Source: Pirellula sp. (lineage in GTDB: Bacteria > Planctomycetota > Planctomycetia > Pirellulales > Pirellulaceae). Taken from it: a DNA stretch of 64,000 nucleotides. Every line of letters starts with the position of its first letter. Position 1 is the first letter of the stretch. Of this stretch, positions 1 through 9,086 are shown in pieces. The translations under genes and the position numbers were made by a program. The stretch covers positions 1-64,000 of the forward strand of contig JAJTID010000077.1 in NCBI GenBank assembly GCA_021300155.1. The letters run 5' to 3'. The notes beneath the pieces were generated by a model, which worked only from the letters and a program-made list of their open reading frames with translations, was not told the DNA's origin and did not search any database.

Positions 1-443
1 ATTCAAACTCCCCAGTAGGGACCAAACGCCATCAATTCAGATCGCAGAATTAGAAAATTCTAAATGCCCTTCGTCAAGTCGCAAATCACAAAAAAGGTGT
101 GTCCCTAAGATGCCTGTGGCTGGGATTGCAGGGCAAGATCAGATAGCGCGCATTTTGGCTTAAGGGAAAAAGTTCTGACAGATGTACCGGTCACACCCGA
201 GGGCTTCTCGATCAGCTTGAGAATTGTGTGGACTGACGATTTGCTTGCGTGATGAATTGAGTATAGATATCGCAGAGCCTGCCCAATTCACTTATCCCTA
301 AAAACCGTCAAACCTGTTTAGGTCTGCGCAATTTTTAACTTTTAGGCAAGGTTCTCTGAGCTTCTCACAAGCGGTATATGGATTCCTCGGTAATGATTTG
401 CCGTCAAGAACGGCATCTCATCATTCAGGCTAGGTTGCGATCC
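1..443. other. Intergenic region without a recognised gene
   Basis: No open frame here has recognisable protein features, and the reading frames on both strands are short or broken. A small inverted repeat (AGAATT, loop AGAA, AATTCT) lies at 46-61. The segment probably carries the promoter of the glycan operon that starts at 444, but I see no convincing -35/-10 pair. An upstream gene, if any, lies outside the window. Confidence 0.5.
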
Positions 444-1169
444 ATGGAAATTTCTCATCTTTACGAGCTTGGCACCCTCGAAAGCACTTATTGGTGGCAT
501 GTTGCGAAGCGTCAGTTGATAACCGAAATGCTCAAAACGCATGTTCCGCCTCCCAGCCTGTTGGTCGAGGGAGGAATCGGAGCCGGGGGAAATCTTCAGC
601 GTTGGCAGTCGATAGGCTATACGGTCCAGGGATTGGATTGCCTTGACGAATCCATTGCTTTCGCCAAGGAACAGGGAATTGAAAACGTCGCCGTGCACGA
701 TCTCCATCAACCATGGCCGGTCCAGCAAAATTCAGCGGGTGCCGTCGTTTTATTGGATGTGTTGGAGCATTTGGCCGATCCGGTGATCGCGCTTCAGTAT
801 GCAGCACGAAGTCTATCTCCGAGTGGCAAAATCTTTTTTACCGTCCCGGCTTACCCGTGGCTGTTCTCCGATTGGGATCGACGGCTTGGGCATTTCCGAC
901 GGTACACGCGTGCGATGATGCAGGAGCAAGTCAAGCAGGCTGGCCTAAAGCTAGAAACACTTCGGCATTGGAACGCATTCACCCTGCCTGCAGCAATTGT
1001 CTTACGAATTGTTCGCCGACTTCGTCCGTCTAGTCGCGGCACGGAATTTCCACGCGTTAGCCGATGGATAAACCATGCACTATTGGGTGCGGCCTCAATC
1101 GAACGAAGAGTTGGACCGATGTTTGGTATGCCGTGCGGTCTATCGTTGGTAGGAGTGATCACCAAATGA
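444..1169 (+). CDS. Class I SAM-dependent methyltransferase
   Basis: Predicted cytosolic S-adenosylmethionine-dependent methyltransferase of the Methyltransf_11/23 type. The glycine-rich SAM loop reads VEGGIGAGGNLQRW, followed by an acidic strand end (GLDCLD) and the motif VLLDVLEHLADP, all in the order usual for class I enzymes. The frame opens further upstream at 378, but ATG at 444 gives MEISHLYELGTLE, which looks like the normal N-terminus of this family. The stop overlaps the start of the next gene (ATGA), so translation is probably coupled. Homologues next to GtrB-like transferases often act on lipid- or sugar-linked intermediates. The substrate here is inferred only from those neighbours. 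Confidence 0.82.
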   Translation: MEISHLYELGTLESTYWWHVAKRQLITEMLKTHVPPPSLLVEGGIGAGGNLQRWQSIGYTVQGLDCLDESIAFAKEQGIENVAVHDLHQPWPVQQNSAGAVVLLDVLEHLADPVIALQYAARSLSPSGKIFFTVPAYPWLFSDWDRRLGHFRRYTRAMMQEQVKQAGLKLETLRHWNAFTLPAAIVLRIVRRLRPSSRGTEFPRVSRWINHALLGAASIERRVGPMFGMPCGLSLVGVITK

Positions 1170-2275
1170 AGAGCCGCGATCGAAGCCGTTCGACGATTAG
1201 TGTTGTGTTGCCTGTATTCAACGAAGAGCAAATTTTGCATCAGCTGATTGGGCAGATTTCGAATGCCCTCAACAATTCGGGTGTTTGTTGGAACATTGTC
1301 TTGGTCAATGATGGATCAACCGATTCCAGTGGCCAGATCATGGATGAGTTAGCGCATCAGGACTCGCGTATCCATGTGCTTCATTTGGCTCGCAACTTTG
1401 GCCACCAATCGGCTGTTCATGCTGGCGTTTGCTTTGCCAGCGGCGATGCAGTCGTCGTTATGGATAGTGACGGGCAAGATTCTCCAGATGCTATATCGAC
1501 GATGATCGATCACTGGTTCAATGGGGATGACGTGGTTTATGCTGTCCGATTTGGACGCAAGGAGAGCCTGCCAAAAAGGTTCCTCTTCAACGCATTCTAT
1601 CGTGTTTTGTCGGCCGTCGCGTCGATTAAGATTCCCAAGGATGCGGGTAACTTTGGGTTGATCGACCGTGCAGTCGTGAATCAGATCCGATTACTGAGCG
1701 AGAACGATCGCTATTTTCCAGGACTTCGCTGTTGGGTCGGCTACCGGCAGAGAGCCCTCCTCGTCGAACGCCTCGCTCGACATGACGACCAGCCTAGAGT
1801 GCGTCTAAAGGGGTTGATCTCGCTAGCCAAGACAGCATTGTTTAGCTTTTCGCGAGTGCCATTGCATGTGTTCTACGTGCTCGCTGCTAGCTCCGCCTCA
1901 GTTTCGGTGGGTTGCATCGCGTTTGCCATATTCCACAAGATCTTTACCGGACTTGCTATCCCAGGCTGGGCAAGCACGACCAGCGCCATCGCTTTCTTCG
2001 GTGCGATCCAGTCACTCGGTATTGCAATTCTGGGCGAATACATCGCAAGGATCTACGATCAAGTGCGAAACCGCCCAATGTATATCGTTGCTAGAAGCGT
2101 AAACGCGCAACTACAAGGAACTGACGAACGTTCCGGCCACCATGAAGTCGAGTCGGATTTACTTCAGCAGATCGAAAATCTCAAACGCGAGCTTGGAGAA
2201 CTCAACGTTTGCATGGGGAATTTTGTTAAAATCGATTCCTCGAGTTGGGGCATCGAAACGAAGGTAGGACCATGA
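1166..2275 (+). CDS. GT2 glycosyltransferase, GtrB/DPM1-like, membrane anchored
   Basis: Family 2 glycosyltransferase expected to move a sugar from a nucleotide donor onto a polyprenyl phosphate at the inner face of the membrane. It opens with ISVVLPVFNEE, then VNDGSTDSSG and the metal-binding VVVMDSDGQDSP, typical of the GT-A fold. Two C-terminal membrane segments end in GEYIARIYDQVRNRPMYIV, the usual tail of GtrB/YkcC proteins. The ATG at 1166 is preferred over the longer frame from 1064 because it overlaps the upstream stop as ATGA and has AGGAG at 1151-1155. It probably feeds the polytopic transferase encoded next. Confidence 0.9.
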   Translation: MKSRDRSRSTISVVLPVFNEEQILHQLIGQISNALNNSGVCWNIVLVNDGSTDSSGQIMDELAHQDSRIHVLHLARNFGHQSAVHAGVCFASGDAVVVMDSDGQDSPDAISTMIDHWFNGDDVVYAVRFGRKESLPKRFLFNAFYRVLSAVASIKIPKDAGNFGLIDRAVVNQIRLLSENDRYFPGLRCWVGYRQRALLVERLARHDDQPRVRLKGLISLAKTALFSFSRVPLHVFYVLAASSASVSVGCIAFAIFHKIFTGLAIPGWASTTSAIAFFGAIQSLGIAILGEYIARIYDQVRNRPMYIVARSVNAQLQGTDERSGHHEVESDLLQQIENLKRELGELNVCMGNFVKIDSSSWGIETKVGP

Positions 2276-4155
2276 GTTTCGATGCCCGCATGGGCAATGC
2301 ACTTCCTCGTTCATGGCGACTCGAGTGCTTGCAAAATCATCGCTGGCAAACGATTTTTCTAGTTTGCTTTAGCCTGATGATAGCGGTACCGTTACTGCTT
2401 ACGACCTTGGCTCCGTATGACGATGAGGGATACGTCATGATGACCCTGAAGTCGTTTTTGGAAAACCATCCACTCTATGAAGACACCTACACACAGTATG
2501 GGCCATCGTTCTACTTGCTAACTGCACCATTGCATAACGTACTGGGATACCCGCTGACACACCATGCCGTCAGGTTGAAGACCGCGTTGCTTTGGGTTGT
2601 TCCCGTGCTCTTGACCATGGGGATCATGCTTAAGTTGAGTGGGAATCGACTTTTGTCGTTAACTACTAGCTGCATGGTGGCGGTCCATCTCGGTCGACTG
2701 GCGCTCGAGCCAGGACATCCACAAGAAGTTTCCCTGCTCATGAATATGGTGGGGCTTTGGTTGTTGTGTGATCGTTCGCCGAGACGATGGTGGATGGCTG
2801 GTTGTTGCGCGGCAATTTGCGGAATGTGCAAACTGAACGTTGGGTTCGTCATGACTTCATCACTCTTATTAGCCGCTTGCATTGACGTCCCAGAACCGAA
2901 ATGGATTCGTCGACCGATCATGCTTGCGGTTTGGGCGTTGGCTTCATTGGCTGTAGGAGCGACTATGCTGAAAGCCAACCAAGGAAACATTGGAATCGTG
3001 GTTCCAATCGTGATGATCGTTTCCTGGCTGGCCATTGCTCTCCTTGCATCCCGACAACGCAGCACGCCAGTTCGAGCCACATACCTTCGAGGGTTCCGTC
3101 CATTGATTGGCACTTTGGCTTCCGGCTTGCTCGTCACGTTTTTCATCGCGCTGTGGGCGAGAGTAAATGGAACGTCATGGTCGATGCTTGCCTGGGGAAT
3201 CGTAGGTCAACATCACGCTCACGCAAAGTACTTCTTTCATCCCATTCCATTGAGTATCTTCACTGTACTCGCTGCTTTGTTGGTGGTGGCTAGCTACCGA
3301 AATCAACGATGGCTTGGAATCGTAGGCATGGTCTGCTTGGTTATCGCCATAGCAAAAGCTGCCGGCAACGCGATACTTCCATTAAACTACAATTGTCAAG
3401 AAGGTGCTGAGTGGCTCGCCGTGATCGGCCCCTGTTTTGCACCTGGGCTTTTGATGTATCGACGTAGAATGGTAAGAGGGCGAGTGATGTTGGCCGGGAT
3501 GACCGTCCTCGGACCGTGGATTGCGTATCCGATCGCGGGCACTCAATTGATGCTAGGTGCTCTCCCGGGCTGGCTGACCATTGGGGTCGTGGTGAGTGAC
3601 TCGATACAAGCCATGGTCTTCGCAATGAAGGACAAATCGCTCGTCGGTCACCCGAAAGTTGTCGACGCGATCTACTACACTCGATTACTCTTGGTCGGAG
3701 CGTTGATTGCAGGTTCAGCTTCGTCCATCGTTTCTACATCAAGCTGGATTTTCGGAACTTCGCTGGGGCTTCGCGGGTGTGAGTGGATTCACGTTGCTCC
3801 ACATGAGGCAGAAGCGGAGCAAAAACTGGTGCGAGACATTATCGAAACCGGCGCGAGTCACCTGGTCTTCGACGGGCATACGCTAAATCGTTTCTACTTT
3901 TGGACCGATCTAAAGCCGCTAACCAATGCCAATGCCACTCTCTGGCCATTTATGTTATCACCTAACGAGCTTACCAAGCTGCGCAACTCGGTTGAACGAA
4001 CTCAATCGCTTTGCGTCGTTGTTCCACCGGACGTACCCGCGCCTCGGCCAGACGCAACCGGCAATGCCGCAGAGGCCAGATGGTCGCTTTACGAAGGAAC
4101 GCATTTTGACTCCCAACATGCAAACGGCTGGTTGATTGGATTTCGAAGTAAGTAA
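2272..4155 (+). CDS. Polytopic GT39/GT83-like glycosyltransferase
   Basis: A protein of about 627 residues with roughly ten hydrophobic segments, resembling integral-membrane GT-C transferases of the PMT/ArnT type. After the first membrane segment an acidic YDDEG motif sits in the first periplasmic loop, where GT-C enzymes carry their catalytic acidic residue. The ATG at 2272 overlaps the GtrB-like stop (ATGA) and follows AAGGTAGGA. The longer frame from 2245 would add nine residues. As the last gene of a three-gene operon it probably transfers the polyprenyl-linked sugar made by the GT2 enzyme to an envelope acceptor. Family assignment rests on topology and motif, so the acceptor is unknown. 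Confidence 0.75.
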   Translation: MSFDARMGNALPRSWRLECLQNHRWQTIFLVCFSLMIAVPLLLTTLAPYDDEGYVMMTLKSFLENHPLYEDTYTQYGPSFYLLTAPLHNVLGYPLTHHAVRLKTALLWVVPVLLTMGIMLKLSGNRLLSLTTSCMVAVHLGRLALEPGHPQEVSLLMNMVGLWLLCDRSPRRWWMAGCCAAICGMCKLNVGFVMTSSLLLAACIDVPEPKWIRRPIMLAVWALASLAVGATMLKANQGNIGIVVPIVMIVSWLAIALLASRQRSTPVRATYLRGFRPLIGTLASGLLVTFFIALWARVNGTSWSMLAWGIVGQHHAHAKYFFHPIPLSIFTVLAALLVVASYRNQRWLGIVGMVCLVIAIAKAAGNAILPLNYNCQEGAEWLAVIGPCFAPGLLMYRRRMVRGRVMLAGMTVLGPWIAYPIAGTQLMLGALPGWLTIGVVVSDSIQAMVFAMKDKSLVGHPKVVDAIYYTRLLLVGALIAGSASSIVSTSSWIFGTSLGLRGCEWIHVAPHEAEAEQKLVRDIIETGASHLVFDGHTLNRFYFWTDLKPLTNANATLWPFMLSPNELTKLRNSVERTQSLCVVVPPDVPAPRPDATGNAAEARWSLYEGTHFDSQHANGWLIGFRSK

Positions 4156-4538
4156 AAGATAAGATTTGAATCCAATGTCCAATCCAAACGATGAAAACCT
4201 CAGCAATCTCAACAGTACCGTTCGTAGGCTCTGTAGGCTGATAGTTGTTCCGATAGGAGGCGGACTACCCCTCAACGTCGTGTCCCTAGTGTCGGTGTCC
4301 CTACTGTCGTGTTCCTGTCGCCCCTTCAGGGTCCGATTTTTGTTTTGCTAGCTTACTGGAGGTTGCACCCCGAGCTATTACCTGCCGCCCTACCCGAGTT
4401 CACATCTTGCAAGCGAGGCAAAGCACACCGATACAGCAAGTTAAGTAAAAAAAGTGAGTCATACAAATTCGTTGAAAATTGGATTCGTTCAGTTCTTCGG
4501 GAATAAATCACCACAGATTCTCAGCAGAACAGCTTGAC
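4156..4538. other. Intergenic region between convergent operons, with degenerate repeats
   Basis: No credible gene is visible, since the small frames have no family features. Around 4224-4254 the text GTAGGCTCTGTAGGCTGATAG resembles a degraded copy of the GTAGGCTGGGACC element seen at 21672-21758. A short tandem repeat follows at 4280-4320. The region separates the + strand glycan operon from the - strand WD40 gene. Confidence 0.5.
4280..4320. repeat. 15-bp tandem repeat, two and a partial copy
   Basis: GTGTCCCTAGTGTCG at 4280-4294 is followed directly by GTGTCCCTACTGTCG at 4295-4309, identical at 14 of 15 positions. A shortened third unit, TGTTCCTGTCG, follows at 4310-4320. No coding function is evident. 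Confidence 0.7.
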
Positions 4539-5516
4539 TCATTCACGAGGCGACAAGTAGCGAAGGTGTCCATCTGTGCCTCCAACAAGCAAGCCATCTT
4601 TTGAGTCAGGAGCAATGGAATATGCTATACCGTCCAGTGCTTCGATGGTTTGAACTCTTTGCGCTGTATCCGCTGCAATATAGCGAACGCGACCGTCCTG
4701 ACACGCCACCGCTAATTGGCTTCCATCGCATAGCCAACAGAAGTCAAGAGGTACGCTCTCGAGTCTAACGAATCGTATCATTCGCCCGATCGTAGGTTGC
4801 CAAAATCGGACCGTTGCGTCCTGACTTATCGATGCAATAACAGGGATTGTGTCCTCGGAATTGCGACGTGCTTCAATGGCATAGATATCTTTCGTATGGT
4901 TGATCAGAGTGCGTTTCAAACTCTTGCTGGGTTCAACATTTATCCAATCCCAGTATCGAATGCTCGTGTCGACGCCTGCCGAAAGCAGCCCTAAATCGTT
5001 TGGCAAGTAATCGACAGCCATGACCGCGCGTGAATGACCTTGGAGCGAACCGAGATTCTGGCAATCCGAATCAAAGATTTGCACCGATTTATCAGCACTC
5101 GCGGTTGCGAAAGAAGTAGAGTCGTGACTCCATGCTACACTGTAAATCACATCGTGATGCGGTGAGACGCGTTTGATTTGTTTACCAGACGGCCAATCAT
5201 ACAATTCGATACTACCAGATTCCCCTGGAGCGCCACCCACAGCAACAAGTCGCTTTCCATTTGGGGAGATTGCGACATCATGGATAGACAAAAGGGTTGT
5301 TGGTAATTCTTGGATCAGCTTTAAATTTGGTAAAGAACGCACCACCAAACCACTCTGCGAACCAACCACAGCCACGGGGCGTTCTTTGTCGACGACCACC
5401 GCAGTGATCGGTGCTTTTGATTCGGCTCCAGTTGTTGTCTGCGCATGGCATATGCCCTGCCATGGAGAATAAAACGAAGCAACGCAAGCCAAGAGCACGA
5501 CAACGAACTTCATCAT
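4539..5516 (-). CDS. Exported WD40-repeat protein
   Basis: 325 residues with an N-terminal signal peptide (hydrophobic core after MMKF, ending near CHAQ), followed by a seven-bladed-type beta-propeller. WD-like blades are clear in the middle, for example HDVIYSVAWSHDSTSFATAS, GHSRAVMAVDYL with SIRYWDW, and SQDATVRFW. It is the last gene of a three-gene - strand operon and overlaps the DUF1501 stop by four bases (ATGA). WD40 proteins commonly accompany PSD1/DUF1501 pairs in planctomycetes. The ligand or partner is unknown, but a periplasmic scaffold role is a reasonable inference. Confidence 0.85.
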   Translation of the reverse strand: MMKFVVVLLACVASFYSPWQGICHAQTTTGAESKAPITAVVVDKERPVAVVGSQSGLVVRSLPNLKLIQELPTTLLSIHDVAISPNGKRLVAVGGAPGESGSIELYDWPSGKQIKRVSPHHDVIYSVAWSHDSTSFATASADKSVQIFDSDCQNLGSLQGHSRAVMAVDYLPNDLGLLSAGVDTSIRYWDWINVEPSKSLKRTLINHTKDIYAIEARRNSEDTIPVIASISQDATVRFWQPTIGRMIRFVRLESVPLDFCWLCDGSQLAVACQDGRVRYIAADTAQRVQTIEALDGIAYSIAPDSKDGLLVGGTDGHLRYLSPRE

Positions 5517-6829
5517 GAAACCAATTCCTTTATGAGTTCGCCACCTTGATTGATCTGCACAGGTCGACCATCCTCTGTTTGCAACTCAAGGGATGGCTCC
5601 ACACCTAACAAAGAATAGATCGTGAAAGCTAAGTCGCTAGGCGAGACTGGCCGCTCCGCAGGACTTTCACCGATCGCGTCGCTCTTGCCGACGACAATGC
5701 CACCTCGCACACCTCCACCGGCCAAAGCGATACTGAATACGCGAGGCCAGTGATCTCGACCACCCCGCGTGTTGATTTTCGGGGTTCGACCAAATTCACC
5801 CATCGCAATCACCAACGTCTCATCGAGCATCCCTCGCTCATCTAAATCTTCGACAAGTGTTGCAAATCCTTGATCAAAAGTCGGGACCAGCCCGACGCCC
5901 ACTTTGGCACCCGCGAAGCCTTCTTTCAATCGCAGGACGAGCGATTCATGCGTATCCCAACCGTTGTAATCGACGGTGACGAATGGAACGCCATTCTCCA
6001 CAAGCCTTCTCGCCATCAAACAACTTTGTCCAAAAGATCCTAACCCGTACTTACTTCGGATGCCCTCTTTCTCCAGGGACAAGTCGAACGCTCGTTTTGT
6101 CTTCTCCGATATTACCATCCGATACGCTTGTTCAAAGCGTGAGTCAGTATTGGCATTGCCCTTTTCGTGGCGGCGTTGGAACGTTTCTAGTTGATCCATA
6201 AATGCGCGACGTCGATTCATACGTTCGGCGTCTACCCCTGGATAAAAATCCAGATCCTTGACACGAAACGATGCTTTGGACGGATCACCGCCGATCGAAA
6301 ATGGATCGTATGCTGTCCCCAAAAATCCAGCTCCCGCAGGACCTCGCACACTCGGGATCGCGATATAGGGAGGCAACACATTCTCACTGGCTCGCACTTT
6401 GCTCAGAACCGATCCATAACTTGGGTAATCGATGACTGAGTTCGGTTTGTACCCCGATAGCATGTACTGATTGGCAATGCCATGTTCACCGAGGGGCGAA
6501 GTCATCGAACGAATAATCGCAATCTTGTCGGTCACCTTGGCCGTTCGAGTCAGCAACTCCGAAAGGTACGTTCCTATGACATTCGTAGCAATCGGTTGAA
6601 AGGGACCGCGAACTTCCGCAGGGGCGTCCGGCTTTACATCAAAGGTTTCCAAATGACTCGGTCCACCATCCAGCCAAAGCAAGATGCAAGACTTTGCTTT
6701 GCTTCGATCACCGATCGATGCGAAAGCAGGTGACCTGCCAAAGAGAGTCAGGCCGAACACGCCCAAGCTTCCCAATCGGAGCGCATCACGACGGTCCACA
6801 CCGTCGCATCGTTTGTCTATGCACTGCAT
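5513..6829 (-). CDS. DUF1501 protein (Tat-exported, sulfatase/phosphatase-like fold)
   Basis: 438 residues of the planctomycete DUF1501 family. The N-terminus has the usual Tat-like stretch DRRDALRLGSLGVFGLTLFG. Family landmarks include LLWLDGGPSHLETFDVKPDAP, the GVPFVTVDYNGWDTH segment and MGEFGRTPKIN near the C-terminus, which resemble alkaline-phosphatase-superfamily metal sites. The reaction is not established for the family. It lies 28 bases after the PSCyt2/PSD1 gene and overlaps the WD40 gene, the common PSD1-DUF1501 pairing, so the three products probably act together in the periplasm. Confidence 0.93.
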   Translation of the reverse strand: MQCIDKRCDGVDRRDALRLGSLGVFGLTLFGRSPAFASIGDRSKAKSCILLWLDGGPSHLETFDVKPDAPAEVRGPFQPIATNVIGTYLSELLTRTAKVTDKIAIIRSMTSPLGEHGIANQYMLSGYKPNSVIDYPSYGSVLSKVRASENVLPPYIAIPSVRGPAGAGFLGTAYDPFSIGGDPSKASFRVKDLDFYPGVDAERMNRRRAFMDQLETFQRRHEKGNANTDSRFEQAYRMVISEKTKRAFDLSLEKEGIRSKYGLGSFGQSCLMARRLVENGVPFVTVDYNGWDTHESLVLRLKEGFAGAKVGVGLVPTFDQGFATLVEDLDERGMLDETLVIAMGEFGRTPKINTRGGRDHWPRVFSIALAGGGVRGGIVVGKSDAIGESPAERPVSPSDLAFTIYSLLGVEPSLELQTEDGRPVQINQGGELIKELVS

Positions 6830-6857
6830 ACATTAACCATTCTTCACGAATCTTTCT

Positions 6858-8963
6858 TCAGTGATTGGATGCGAACTCGCTACAGTTGAGCAGACTCCAA
6901 AGGAAATCCTCAAATACTTGTTTCTTCTCTCCATTGTTCAACTCACTTAACTGCCGTATCCAATAGTCGCGTTCCGTATTGGACGGTTTTCTGCTCAAGG
7001 CACGCCAATAGAAATCCTCGACGATCTCGGCATCCTTCGCATTGGATTGGATCCAATTTTCGAGCACTCCTTCGCTGGAGATTACTTTTCGATTAATCAG
7101 TTCCCCATTGAGTTGATGCAACTTGGCCGGCAAGGCACTGGAAGCGGCAACACCTTCACACGATGTGCGTCGCGAGCATCTACCTAAAAGGTCGAGCGAC
7201 TCCGATGGAGTGGTTGGATCGACCAATTGAATCGCTCGTTTCCCAAGCTCTTCATCACCATACCTGTCAAAAACGCCGGTTACATCGACTAATGCGTCGA
7301 CATACACTTCGGGTTCGAGTGGTCTTTGCAGGGCATGAGAATAGAATCGATCATCGGCTCGATTCTTTGCATTGGGTAGACTGCTTCGTCCATAAGTCTG
7401 ACTGGTTGCCATCTTTCGAAGAGCATGTCGCAGACTGTATTTGTGTTCAACGAAATCTTGAGCTAAGCGATCCAATAGTTCCGGATGAGTGGCTGGATTC
7501 GTGTCTCGGATGTCGTCGGCTGGCTCGATCAACCCGCGACCAAACATACCTCTCCAAAGTCGATTGACAAATGCCCTGGCGAAATATGGATTGTCGGGAG
7601 AAACAAGCCAATCGGCAAAGGCTTGTCTCGCATCCACATCTTTGCCCAAGTATTGTGTACCAGGGATTCTGGGTATCGCAGGTTCTCCAGTGCGAACGTT
7701 GGTTACGTCCCCTCTGTCAGCAATTTTCACGATCTGACCGCGGTCGATACGAGCGAAAACTGCGGCCAAACCATGATAGTCATCTTGCGTCCAGCGATCG
7801 AGCGGGTGGTTATGGCAGTTCGCACACTGGAGCTTAGTGCCCATAAAGACCTGACTAACAAACTCGGCGTGAGATCGCGCATCGCTCGAAGCACGTGAAA
7901 AATTTGCGGCTCCTACTTGATGAGTATCTCCGACTGCCAGGAGTAAGGTTCTTGCCAATGCATCGATGGGTGTGTCATCTCGCAATTGTTGCTGAATCCA
8001 TTGATGGTAAGTGATTGCTCCTACTTTATCGTTCGGCTGCGGGAAGACGCGAAGCAACATAGAGAATCGATAAGTCCAGTAGTCGACAAACGCTTCGCTT
8101 TGCAACAATCGATCGATGAGAACTTCACGTTTATTCGTCGCACTGTCCAACAGAAAAGTCTCCGCTTCCTGCCGATTCGGCAATCGGCCGACGAGGTCCA
8201 AATGCAATCTGCGTACCCATGTTGAGTCGTCAGCTTGAGCAGAAACAGGCAATCGCAATCTCTGAAGAGTACTATTGACGTGTTCGTCGATAAAGTTACC
8301 GGATGGCTCCGACGAAAGGTCAATTGCTTCGTCCGTCATCGGAACTGAGATTCGAAGCGGAATCACGCGATCCAGGTAGCGTGCAATGATGGTGTGTTGC
8401 CCACCGCGATGAACGGTAGCGACCGAACGTGACGAATCGACACTGGTGGCAAATGGATCGCTTGGGCTGAAGACCGTCCAACGCGACACATCGCTTTTCG
8501 TACCATCGTCAAAGTGCGCTACGACTTTGAGTGCTGATTCCGCATTAATCGACGGCAATAAAACATCGCGGGGCTCAGCATCGATCGAAATGAGTTGACG
8601 CAATTTCGTTCGTTTGGCTCCTTGTCGAATCCAATTGGCGATCCTCTTCGCTCCGTCCGTATCGAGAGCATCGCCACCTTCATGATCCAGTTCCATCGTC
8701 GGTTTGCGCAGAACAAGGCTCTTTTCCGGTTGGATCGGATGAATTCGTCGACCTTCGTATTGCCGCACAATCGCGGCGTAGTCCGCTGCAGCATCGCCGC
8801 CGAGAAGGGAAAGTTGAAATCCGCCCCGTCCTGCAGCCGCGCCATGACACGCGCCAGAGTTGCAGCCGGACCGCGTCAGGATAGGGATAATCTCCGTATC
8901 GAAATCGATCTCAGGACCGTCGAGGGCTATTGCGATAGCAAGCAAAGCAGCAAAAAAGCCCAT
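6858..8963 (-). CDS. PSCyt2/PSD1 protein (DUF1549-DUF1553)
   Basis: About 701 residues with an N-terminal hydrophobic signal. A Cys-rich segment GCNSGACHGAAAGRGGF marks the planctomycete cytochrome-like N-domain, although its spacing is C-x4-CH rather than CxxCH. An immunoglobulin-like region follows, then DUF1549 with a true haem-type motif, CANCHNHPLDRWTQDDY, and DUF1553 with NRLWRGMFGRGLIEPADDIR. I prefer the ATG at 8963 because it places the signal peptide at the terminus. A GTG at 9023 gives 20 more residues. It leads the PSD1-DUF1501-WD40 operon. The function of the family is unproven, and an exported redox role is inferred from the haem motif. Confidence 0.9.
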   Translation of the reverse strand: MGFFAALLAIAIALDGPEIDFDTEIIPILTRSGCNSGACHGAAAGRGGFQLSLLGGDAAADYAAIVRQYEGRRIHPIQPEKSLVLRKPTMELDHEGGDALDTDGAKRIANWIRQGAKRTKLRQLISIDAEPRDVLLPSINAESALKVVAHFDDGTKSDVSRWTVFSPSDPFATSVDSSRSVATVHRGGQHTIIARYLDRVIPLRISVPMTDEAIDLSSEPSGNFIDEHVNSTLQRLRLPVSAQADDSTWVRRLHLDLVGRLPNRQEAETFLLDSATNKREVLIDRLLQSEAFVDYWTYRFSMLLRVFPQPNDKVGAITYHQWIQQQLRDDTPIDALARTLLLAVGDTHQVGAANFSRASSDARSHAEFVSQVFMGTKLQCANCHNHPLDRWTQDDYHGLAAVFARIDRGQIVKIADRGDVTNVRTGEPAIPRIPGTQYLGKDVDARQAFADWLVSPDNPYFARAFVNRLWRGMFGRGLIEPADDIRDTNPATHPELLDRLAQDFVEHKYSLRHALRKMATSQTYGRSSLPNAKNRADDRFYSHALQRPLEPEVYVDALVDVTGVFDRYGDEELGKRAIQLVDPTTPSESLDLLGRCSRRTSCEGVAASSALPAKLHQLNGELINRKVISSEGVLENWIQSNAKDAEIVEDFYWRALSRKPSNTERDYWIRQLSELNNGEKKQVFEDFLWSLLNCSEFASNH

Positions 8964-9086
8964 GATAGGTTGATGATTCTGTGGAACTTTCAATAAGGGA
9001 CAGCGAATTGACTCATTCGCCACACGTCCCAGTATACCCTATCGAAGGAACGACAAGAACGCGAAGCGTCATACAGACGCTCAGAA

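Noticed and set aside
4166-4506. Two small + strand frames (61 and 65 residues)
   Set aside because: They cover tandem and degenerate repeats and show no start signals.
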